From positions 1-20,402 of the forward strand of contig DATGYC010000003.1 in NCBI GenBank assembly GCA_035298385.1: a stretch of 20,402 nucleotides of DNA, written 5' to 3'. Numbering within the stretch: position 1 is the stretch's first letter; each line of letters starts with the position of its first letter. Position numbers and translations under genes: made by a program. This DNA is from DATGYC01 sp035298385. GTDB taxonomy: Bacteria > Bacillota > Sulfobacillia > Symbiobacteriales > Symbiobacteriaceae. Below, piece after piece: positions 1 through 5,051 of this stretch. The notes below the pieces were generated by a model. It was not told the origin of the DNA, ran no database searches, and worked only from the letters and a program-made list of their open reading frames with translations.

Positions 1-31
1 CTGAGCCAGGATCAAACTCTCCGAAGAAAAT
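1..31 (-). rRNA. rrs: 16S ribosomal RNA, 5' end only (partial)
   Basis: The reverse complement of the first bases ends in GAGTTTGATCCTGGCTCAG, the universal sequence at the 5' end of bacterial 16S rRNA. The gene starts at about position 30 and continues leftward beyond the window. The exact mature 5' end is inferred by analogy with Bacillus, where a few bases precede this block. No other part of the molecule is visible. Confidence 0.95.
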
Positions 32-110
32 TTGTAGCTCTTATCTCCTTAAAGGAGACGTTTGTTTGCTTGGCTTGTTCTCTCAACCCTCACGGGTTTT
101 GATTGGTAAG

Positions 111-135
111 TGCACTGTTCAGTTTTCAAGGTCCA
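111..135 (-). promoter_or_regulatory. 16S leader with boxA-like antitermination element
   Basis: On the minus strand this reads ACCTTGAAAACTGAACAGTGC, very like the TTTGAAAACTgaA leader element that precedes 16S genes in Bacillus-type rrn operons. Between it and the 16S start are two short hairpins (arms tctcctt/aaggaga near 43–57 and aaccc/gggtt near 86–99), which could serve as processing or boxC-like structures. The whole 31–354 stretch has no gene. It holds this leader, the rRNA promoter at 191–219, and otherwise nothing I can identify. Confidence 0.6.
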
Positions 136-190
136 ACCTCGGTAAGGAGGTTCGTCGCTCTCGTTCGTTTCCGGGGGAGGCGACTTATTC

Positions 191-219
191 ATCTTAACAG
201 GTTCATCATCGGCGGTCAA
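191..219 (-). promoter_or_regulatory. rRNA promoter for the 16S transcript
   Basis: The minus strand has a -35 TTGACC at 219–214, a 17-nt spacer, and a -10 TAAGAT at 196–191. The -10 is preceded by TGT, an extended -10 element. Position and quality fit a SigA-type rRNA promoter about 185 nt from the RNA start used in the mature 16S. The same CCTGTTAAGAT block occurs in the tRNA promoter at 738–766. Confidence 0.75.
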
Positions 220-354
220 CCGCTAATTTCTTACCAGATGTTTCCAATTGAACCAAGTAAGACCATTGTTTGCGGGGGCTGGATGTGCACCTGTGTACTT
301 CGTGCTGTGCGCTCGAAGGCTACCGGACTGCTCAGTCCCACTACCCTCGCACAC

Positions 355-430
355 TGGAGCTGATGAGCGGGATCGAACCGCTGACCTCGTCCTTACCAAG
401 GACGTGCTCTACCTACTGAGCTACATCAGC
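355..430 (-). tRNA. tRNA-Thr (anticodon GGT)
   Basis: The minus strand folds into a complete cloverleaf. It has acceptor GCTGATG/CATCAGC, D arm GCTC/GAGC, anticodon arm CGTCC/GGACG with loop TTGGTAA (anticodon GGT), T arm AGCGG/CCGCT with loop TTCGATC, discriminator T and an encoded CCA at 357–355. It is the last tRNA before the 16S promoter and probably shares a transcript with the Lys and Arg tRNAs. Confidence 0.95.
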
Positions 431-472
431 AGATCACCCTCCACCCTGACCAGCGGGCCAGGAGGAGGTCGT

Positions 473-612
473 TGGTGGACCGCGTAGGACTCGAACCTAC
501 AACCTGTCGATTAAGAGTCGACGAACCCGACAAACTCCAAGAAGTGAATGCCGACCGCACTACCGATGGAGTTTTCGGGTAAGCCGCTGCTCTACCATTG
601 AGCTAGCGGTCC
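473..612 (-). tRNA. tRNA-Lys (anticodon CTT) interrupted by a 65-nt insertion
   Basis: All cloverleaf parts are present: acceptor GGACCGC/GCGGTCC (612–606 and 483–477), TA at positions 8–9, D arm GCTC/GAGC (603–600, 592–589), anticodon arm GTCGA/TCGAC with loop CTCTTAA (522–506), five-base variable loop, T arm GTAGG/CCTAC with loop TTCGAGT, discriminator A and encoded CCA. The gene spans 140 nt where about 75 is expected. The extra 65 nt (587–523) lie exactly between base 26 and the anticodon stem. With the insert removed, the remainder is an ordinary lysine tRNA. It may be a pseudogene, a processed precursor, or an assembly artefact. A Lys(UUU) tRNA elsewhere could read AAG codons, so loss of function would be tolerable. 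Confidence 0.75.
523..587 (-). repeat. Structured insertion inside tRNA-Lys (inverted-repeat hairpin)
   Basis: The insert folds on itself. Arm ACCCGA+AAACTCCA pairs with TGGAGTTT+G+TCGGGT, giving 14 bp with one bulged base (plus-strand arms 525–539 and 567–580). A 5-bp inner stem, AGTGC/GCATT, closes a GGTCG loop. It is far too short for a group I or group II intron and encodes nothing. No target-site duplication is evident. The neat junction between D arm and anticodon arm is what makes it remarkable. I know of no bacterial element with this description. Confidence 0.6.
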
Positions 613-616
613 AGTC

Positions 617-693
617 TGGCGCGCCCGGAAGGATTCGAACCTCCGACCACCTGATCCGTAGTCAGGTACTCTAATCCGCTGAGCTACGGGCGC
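617..693 (-). tRNA. tRNA-Arg (anticodon ACG)
   Basis: The minus strand gives acceptor GCGCCCG/CGGGCGC, D arm GCTC/GAGT, anticodon arm CCTGA/TCAGG with loop CTACGGA (anticodon ACG, expected to be modified to ICG by TadA), T arm GGAGG/CCTTC with loop TTCGAAT, discriminator G and an encoded CCA. It is the first gene after the tRNA promoter and lies only 4 nt from the tRNA-Lys gene, so the three tRNAs almost certainly share one precursor. Confidence 0.95.
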
Positions 694-737
694 TTGTCCA
701 TCTCGGCTCTGAGGGGCCAGCGCCGTTGACATGTCTG

Positions 738-766
738 ATCTTAACAGGATCTGACGATCGAAACAA
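738..766 (-). promoter_or_regulatory. Promoter of the tRNA-Arg/Lys/Thr cluster
   Basis: The minus strand has -35 TTGTTT (766–761), a 17-nt spacer and -10 TAAGAT (743–738) with a TG extended -10 motif. It starts about 45 nt before tRNA-Arg. No clear intrinsic terminator follows tRNA-Thr, so transcripts may continue into the 16S gene. Confidence 0.65.
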
Positions 767-837
767 CATGCAGATCTTGGTTCTGCTGGCGTGTGTTGAC
801 TTCCATTGCAGCGATCATCGATCACCAACAAGAACAG

Positions 838-865
838 AAAGACCTCTGCTTACGCAGAGGTCTTT
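838..865 (-). terminator. Intrinsic terminator after 5S rRNA
   Basis: A perfect 12-bp stem, AAAGACCTCTGC / GCAGAGGTCTTT, has a 4-nt loop and sits 12 nt beyond the 5S 3' end. On the minus strand it is followed by the T-rich CTGTTCTTGTT. It separates the 5S from the tRNA promoter and would also stop read-through from rimI. Confidence 0.85.
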
Positions 866-876
866 CTTAAAGAATT

Positions 877-989
877 TGGGCGGCGATCTACTCTCCCAGG
901 CTCTTTGTGCCTAGTACCATCGACCCTGAAGGGCTTAACGGCCGTGTTCGGAATGGGAACGGGTGATCCCCTTCGGCATAGCCACCCGA
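877..989 (-). rRNA. rrf: 5S ribosomal RNA
   Basis: The reverse complement contains the conserved 5S core CCCGTTCCCATTCCGAACAC and the 3' block GGGAGAGTAGATCGCCGCC. Helix I forms between GGGTGGC (987–981) and GCCGCCC (884–878). Ends are approximate by a few bases. The gene has its own promoter at 1022–1050 and its own terminator at 838–865, and lies upstream of the tRNAs and 16S rather than after a 23S gene. Confidence 0.93.
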
Positions 990-1021
990 AACTTTCGTGG
1001 AGCATCGCTCCGACATACGTA

Positions 1022-1050
1022 ACTATACACGGCTTGTACGGCTGTGGCAA
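1022..1050 (-). promoter_or_regulatory. Promoter of the stand-alone 5S gene
   Basis: The minus strand reads -35 TTGCCA (1050–1045), a 17-nt spacer, then -10 TATAGT (1027–1022), a near-consensus SigA promoter. Transcription would start about 25 nt before the mature 5S end. It lies immediately after the rimI stop codon. Confidence 0.75.
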
Positions 1051-1074
1051 GTAGGCTTGTTGAAGTTCTTACCT

Positions 1075-1554
1075 TCAGACAGCTCCGACGAGGGGATCCT
1101 TCCACATCACCACTGCATCCTCACCGGTATCCGTGTAGTAACCCTTGCGAATCGCACCCTTAGCCGTCACCCAACCCATCTTCGTATAGAGAGAGCGGGC
1201 CGCCGTATTTGAGACGCGCACCTCAAGGGTCGCTCGGAGGGCGCCCCGCTGCGCAGCCCCGGCCTCCAACGCCCGCATCAAGCGCTCACCCAACCCCCGC
1301 CCCCGCCAGTCTGGGTGGATGGCCACGTTCGTGACGTGGGCCTCACCCCAGACCAGGTGGGCGCCCGCATAGCCGACCACCTGGTCACCATCTGTCACGA
1401 CTAGGTAGAGGGCATGGCTGGACTCGGCCTCGTGTTCGAACGCCTCCCGAGACCAGGGCGTACGGAAGGAGAGGTGCTCCACAGCCCAGACCCCGTCTAC
1501 GTCGGCCAAGGTCATTGGACGCAAGCTGATCTCAGCCACTGGTTCTTCCCCCAT
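1075..1554 (-). CDS. rimI: Ribosomal protein S18-alanine N-acetyltransferase RimI
   Basis: This 159-residue GNAT-family enzyme transfers acetyl from acetyl-CoA to the N-terminal alanine of ribosomal protein S18. The acetyl-CoA loop is visible as WRGRGLGERLM (the Q/RxxGxG/A motif), after the beta-strand VTNVAIHP. The C-terminal part contains the RSLYTKMGW motif typical of RimI, with the Tyr that acts in catalysis in the family. Its start codon overlaps the tsaB stop (TAATG), so translation is coupled. The order tsaE–tsaB–rimI is common in Firmicutes, where tsaD often follows; here rRNA genes follow instead. The ~8 residues before the first GNAT strand may be optional if a later start is used. 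Confidence 0.9.
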   Translation of the reverse strand: MGEEPVAEISLRPMTLADVDGVWAVEHLSFRTPWSREAFEHEAESSHALYLVVTDGDQVVGYAGAHLVWGEAHVTNVAIHPDWRGRGLGERLMRALEAGAAQRGALRATLEVRVSNTAARSLYTKMGWVTAKGAIRKGYYTDTGEDAVVMWKDPLVGAV

Positions 1555-2282
1555 TACCCCGAGTGGCGCTCCGCCCAGAGACGCTCTGCCTCCGTCTGCC
1601 GCAGGTAGACTGCCGCAAGCGCATCGGGGTCCGTGGTCGCACCTGCCCGGAACTCCGACAGGCCGACCCGCGCCACCGCAGAGGCACGCGGAAGTCGTAG
1701 CCCAGCCGGAGCAACCCGTAGGGCCTCACCCAACTCCAACTTGGTACTGTAGGGCTCAGCACCATCGCCGGCGGTCGTGACGAACTGCCAGGAATGACGC
1801 AGACCAGCCCGCAGCTCCGCCAGTTGGGGGGCAAGCTCACTAACGGTCGTGTGCTGGACCGGCAGGAGCTCGACCCAGGTAGCTGGGTCCTCGGTTCCCG
1901 GAGCGTAAGCCGCCGTGAAGATCCGCTCTCGTTTGGCGTCGAGCATCGGCACGACGAGGCCGAGCTGGGCGCCCGTCCCGATCGCAATCGCCTTCAAGGA
2001 AGAGACCCCCACCGCCGGGATCCCCAGACCCATCGCAAGCCCCTTGGCCGTCGCGATCCCGATCCGCAGGCCGGTGAACGAGCCTGGCCCGACACCGACG
2101 GCGATCAGCTCCAGGTCGCCCCGCTTCAGCCCGCTCTCCTCGAGCGCCTGCTGAACCAGTGGCATCAGCCGCGTCGAGTGGGCCCGGGGGACCTCCAAAG
2201 TAAGCTCCGCCCGGACCGCATCCCCATCGACCACGGCGACCGAACAGGCCGCCGTCGATGTATCAAGCGCCAAAATCCGCAT
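1554..2282 (-). CDS. tsaB: t6A biosynthesis protein TsaB
   Basis: At 242 residues, this is the partner of TsaD and TsaE in making N6-threonylcarbamoyladenosine at position 37 of tRNAs that read ANN codons. The N terminus MRILALDTSTAACSVAVV is the ASKHA-fold signature of the family. The SFTGLRIGIATAKGLA block is the strongest TsaB motif. TsaB lacks catalytic metal ligands and works as a scaffold for TsaD. The start lies 20 nt inside the end of tsaE, and rimI follows with a one-base overlap, so the three are one translational unit. Length is normal for the longer TsaB type. Confidence 0.93.
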   Translation of the reverse strand: MRILALDTSTAACSVAVVDGDAVRAELTLEVPRAHSTRLMPLVQQALEESGLKRGDLELIAVGVGPGSFTGLRIGIATAKGLAMGLGIPAVGVSSLKAIAIGTGAQLGLVVPMLDAKRERIFTAAYAPGTEDPATWVELLPVQHTTVSELAPQLAELRAGLRHSWQFVTTAGDGAEPYSTKLELGEALRVAPAGLRLPRASAVARVGLSEFRAGATTDPDALAAVYLRQTEAERLWAERHSG

Positions 2283-2736
2283 TGCCTAGTGCCTCCAAAA
2301 GGGGCCGGAACCGAGCGGTGCCCGTGGCGGTGAGTCGGCGCTCCGACTCCCCCTCCGCATGCGCCAGCCGGATCACCAAGTGCTCCTCGGGCCAGAGCTC
2401 CTCGATCCGGTCTGCCCACTCGACCAGGTTGACACCTTCGCCCCAAAAGTACTCCTCATAGCCCAGATCCTCCAGTTCCAGAGGATCCTTCACCCGATAG
2501 ACGTCCCAGTGATAGACCGGGATACTTCGACCCTGGTACTCCCAGAGCAGGGTAAAGGTGGGCGACCCGCCGGTCCGCGCCACACCCAACCCAGCGAGAA
2601 TGCCGCTGGATAGGTGCGTCTTACCGGCGCCCAGGTCGCCCACCAGGGCTACAAAATCCCCCGGCTGGAGCCGCTGCCCCAGCCATTCACCCAGCCGACG
2701 GGTCTCGGCTGGGCTCTTTGTGAGTCGTTCGTACAT
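2263..2736 (-). CDS. tsaE: t6A biosynthesis ATPase TsaE
   Basis: This is a 157-residue P-loop ATPase that energises the TsaBD complex during t6A formation. Walker A is GDLGAGKT at residues 33–40, preceded by the LQPGDFVALVG strand. The following GSPTFTLLWEY and the YHWDVYR block are family hallmarks, and VNLVEWADR matches the conserved EW motif. The ATG directly abuts the fabI stop codon (TAA then ATG), so it depends on translation of fabI. Confidence 0.93.
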   Translation of the reverse strand: MYERLTKSPAETRRLGEWLGQRLQPGDFVALVGDLGAGKTHLSSGILAGLGVARTGGSPTFTLLWEYQGRSIPVYHWDVYRVKDPLELEDLGYEEYFWGEGVNLVEWADRIEELWPEEHLVIRLAHAEGESERRLTATGTARFRPLLEALGNADFGA

Positions 2737-3513
2737 TTACATCCCCATGATGTGGACACCGTTGTCCACGAAATGAATGTCGCCGGTGACCGCCCGCGCG
2801 AGCGGCGAGGCCAGGAAGAGGGCGACGTCGCCAACCTCTTCGATCGTGATGTTCCGGCGCATCGGCGACCGCTCTTCCATGATATCCTTCAGGATCGAGA
2901 CGCCCTTGATCGCCGAGGAGGCGAGGGTCTTGAGCGGGCCGGCCGAGATGCCGTTGACCCGGATGTTGTGCTGGCCCAGCTCATGAGCGAGGTAGCGCAC
3001 GTTGCACTCCAGGGAGGCCTTGGCGGCAGCCATGATGTTGTACCGCTCCACGACCCGCGTGGCGGCCAGATAGGTCAGGGTGATGATCGAGCCACCACCA
3101 GCAGCCTCCATCAGAGGCTTGGCACCCTTGGCGCAGGCGATCAGGGACCAGGAGGAGATCTCCTGGGCGACTCGCCAGCCCTCCTTGGTAATATCGACAA
3201 AATCAGCCTTGATATCCTCCGTCCGGGCGTAGGCGAGGGAGTGGACGAGGGTGTCCAGCTTGCCCCACTTTGCACCGATGGCGGCGAAGAGGGCCTCCAC
3301 CTCGCCGTCGACACTGACGTCGCAAGGGAAGAGCTCGATCTCTGCACCGAGCGAATCGGCTAGCTCCTGGACGTTCTCCTTCAGCCGCTCGTTCTGGTAG
3401 GTGAAGGCGATCTCGGCACCCTCCCGATGCAGGGACTGCGCGATCCCCCACGCGATCGAACGCTTATTTGCTACGCCCATGATCAGGCACTTCTTGCCGG
3501 ACATCAGACCCAT
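2737..3513 (-). CDS. fabI: Enoyl-[acyl-carrier-protein] reductase (NADH) FabI
   Basis: The enzyme reduces trans-2-enoyl-ACP in the last step of each fatty-acid elongation cycle and is the target of triclosan in related bacteria. It is 258 residues from the start chosen here. The nucleotide-binding start SGKKCLIMGVANKRSIAWGI, Tyr148, and the catalytic Tyr158-x6-Lys165 (YNIMAAAK) match the FabI subclass of short-chain dehydrogenases. The frame is open further upstream, but residues before MGLMSGKK do not look like FabI. This ATG lines up with the Escherichia coli start and has a weak GTGGTG 7 nt before it; ATGs at 3516 and 3504 are alternatives. Placement as first gene of a tsaE–tsaB–rimI operon is unusual. 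A FapR-like site lies upstream. Confidence 0.93.
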   Translation of the reverse strand: MGLMSGKKCLIMGVANKRSIAWGIAQSLHREGAEIAFTYQNERLKENVQELADSLGAEIELFPCDVSVDGEVEALFAAIGAKWGKLDTLVHSLAYARTEDIKADFVDITKEGWRVAQEISSWSLIACAKGAKPLMEAAGGGSIITLTYLAATRVVERYNIMAAAKASLECNVRYLAHELGQHNIRVNGISAGPLKTLASSAIKGVSILKDIMEERSPMRRNITIEEVGDVALFLASPLARAVTGDIHFVDNGVHIMGM

Positions 3514-3541
3514 CATCGAGCACCACACTTTCGGTTTAGTC

Positions 3542-3558
3542 TTAGTATCTGGTCTTAG
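3542..3558. promoter_or_regulatory. FapR-like operator upstream of fabI
   Basis: The 17-mer TTAGTATCTGGTCTTAG lies 29–45 nt ahead of the fabI start. From memory, FapR sites in Bacillus begin TTAGTACCT and end in TCTTA or TACTAA; this differs at about two positions. FapR represses fatty-acid genes and is released by malonyl-CoA. The site overlaps the likely -10 region, as expected for a repressor. FapR itself is not in the window, so the assignment is inferred. Confidence 0.5.
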
Positions 3559-3587
3559 TTTAGCAGTATTCGAGAAGATGTAATCAA
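3557..3587 (-). promoter_or_regulatory. Possible fabI promoter
   Basis: The minus strand shows TTGATT (3587–3582) and TAAACT (3562–3557) separated by 19 nt, which is longer than ideal. It is the only promoter-like pair in the 70 nt between the preceding stop codon and fabI. The -35 overlaps the end of the upstream gene. Confidence 0.35.
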
Positions 3588-4936
3588 ATCCCTGCTTCGG
3601 GTGGCGCGCAGGATGGCGAGCGCTCAAACCGGAGCGTGCGAATGCGGAAGCCCTGGGCGCCCTCCACAATCACCCGGTAGCCAGCGAGGGTCAGTTGATC
3701 CTCCTTGCGCGGCTGGCGCCCGAGCAGCTTGGTCACCAGCCCGCCGATCGTATCGACGTCCTGGTGCTCCTCCTCGAGCTGGGAGAGTCCTAGGACTTCA
3801 GCCGCCTCCGCCAACAGGCAGGCACCGTCAAAGCGGAAGCACCCCTCCCCCATCTGCTCAAAGTGCGGCCGCTCCCGATCATCCCCCTCATCGTAGATCT
3901 CGCCGACGATCTGCTCGACGACGTCCTCCGCCGTCAGCAGGCCAACGAAGGTATCGTACTCATCGTAGAGGGCGATGATCGGGGCGCCCTGGAACAGGTT
4001 GAGCTGGGTCAGATGAACCGTCTCTGGGCGCCGCTCGATCGGCAGGAGCAGTTGGCGTAGCTCGCGCTCGCCTCGCAGCTCCGCCTTCAGTAGATCGGCA
4101 CGGCGCAGATAGCCGGCCACTCGGTACCAATCCCCATCGATGACGGGATAGCGGCTATAGCCGTTCTCCTCTGCCAGCATCAGGTTCTCGGTCCAACTGG
4201 CCTGCAGGTCAAGGGAGATCACATCCTTGGCTGGGGTCATCACCTCACGGGCGGTCCGTTCCGTGAAGTGCAGGACGTTCCGCATCAGGGCGAGCTGGTG
4301 CGGCTCAATCTGCCCGGTCGCCGATGCATGGAGGATCGCCTCATTGATATCCATCGACTCCTCATGCGCCGAATCCGCCTCCGGATTCCGCCCCGTCAGC
4401 CCCTTCACGACAGCGTTGGCGACGGCGTTGCAGGTCTTGATGAACGGGATCGCTGCAATCCGGAAGATCCGCATGGTCGGGGCGGTGCCCTGCAGAACCT
4501 GCGTGGGGATTACGAGGGAGAGGCCCTTCGGGACCAACTCGCCAAAGGTGACGTGGAGAAGCGCGCCGATCCCCATCGCCAGGAACGAAGAGTAGGCCGC
4601 AAGGCCCTGGTAGTGATGTAGGGCTGTATGAATCGCCGGCTCGAGGGCGAGGGTGAGCCCCAGTGATGTGATGGTGATGCCGAACTGGCAGGCGGCCAGC
4701 ATGGTGTTCATCTGTTGCTTCATCTGAAGCAGGAGGGGCGCCCCAGGCTCGCCGTCACGCACCGCTCGCTCAAGGGTCCGGACGGGGACCTTGACCAGGG
4801 CGAACTCGTAGGCGACGAAGAGGCCGCAGAAGAGGATCAACCCTACGGAGAGCAGCCAGGGGCTCCCGAAGAGGAGCGGGGAGAGGATCAGGAAGAGGGC
4901 CAAGGTGGTCAGGAGCCTGCCGCCGGAGAGCTTCAT
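3584..4936 (-). CDS. CNNM/CorC (HlyC) family membrane protein with CBS domains
   Basis: This 450-residue protein of the CNNM/DUF21–CBS–CorC_HlyC family is linked in studied members to magnesium and cobalt efflux or resistance. The N-terminal ~190 residues are the DUF21 membrane region, with hydrophobic segments at about 10–45, 85–110 and 120–145 and the conserved FGELVPKGL. Two CBS motifs follow (REVMTPAKDVISLDL, then LYDEYDTFVGLLTAEDVVEQIVGEI), and the CorC domain ends the protein (QEED-like LEEEHQDVDTIGGLVTKLLG). The ATG at 4936 has GGAGGCGA at good spacing; open frame upstream of it is not protein-like. The natural substrate cannot be told from sequence. Confidence 0.88.
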   Translation of the reverse strand: MKLSGGRLLTTLALFLILSPLLFGSPWLLSVGLILFCGLFVAYEFALVKVPVRTLERAVRDGEPGAPLLLQMKQQMNTMLAACQFGITITSLGLTLALEPAIHTALHHYQGLAAYSSFLAMGIGALLHVTFGELVPKGLSLVIPTQVLQGTAPTMRIFRIAAIPFIKTCNAVANAVVKGLTGRNPEADSAHEESMDINEAILHASATGQIEPHQLALMRNVLHFTERTAREVMTPAKDVISLDLQASWTENLMLAEENGYSRYPVIDGDWYRVAGYLRRADLLKAELRGERELRQLLLPIERRPETVHLTQLNLFQGAPIIALYDEYDTFVGLLTAEDVVEQIVGEIYDEGDDRERPHFEQMGEGCFRFDGACLLAEAAEVLGLSQLEEEHQDVDTIGGLVTKLLGRQPRKEDQLTLAGYRVIVEGAQGFRIRTLRFERSPSCAPPEAGI

Positions 4937-5016
4937 CGCCAAGTCGCCTCCATCGCTAGGGCGTCTCTCCCTAGGATGACGTGCGGTCGACGAATCATGC
5001 AGGTTCTGCATAAAGA

Positions 5017-5044
5017 AGAGGCGACCGTACTGCCGGTCGCCTCT
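5017..5044 (-). terminator. Intrinsic terminator after tex
   Basis: An 11-bp stem AGAGGCGACCG / CGGTCGCCTCT with a 6-nt loop begins 8 nt past the tex stop. The minus strand continues TCTTTATGC, a short U tract. A 13-bp palindrome TGCAG-N3-CTGCA at 4998–5010 sits at its end, before the CorC-family gene. Confidence 0.75.
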
Positions 5045-5051
5045 CCTGCTG

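Noticed and set aside
523..587. tRNA-Lys insertion as a group I intron
   Set aside because: 65 nt is far too short for the catalytic core, and it is not in the anticodon loop.
2614..3363. Long plus-strand open frame opposite tsaE/fabI
   Set aside because: It is the antisense shadow of fabI with no ribosome site or recognisable domain; similar antisense frames elsewhere were rejected for the same reason.
3514..3669. N-terminal extension of fabI in the same open frame
   Set aside because: The extra ~52 residues cover the promoter and FapR-like site, have no FabI similarity, and the normal start MGLMSGKK is present.
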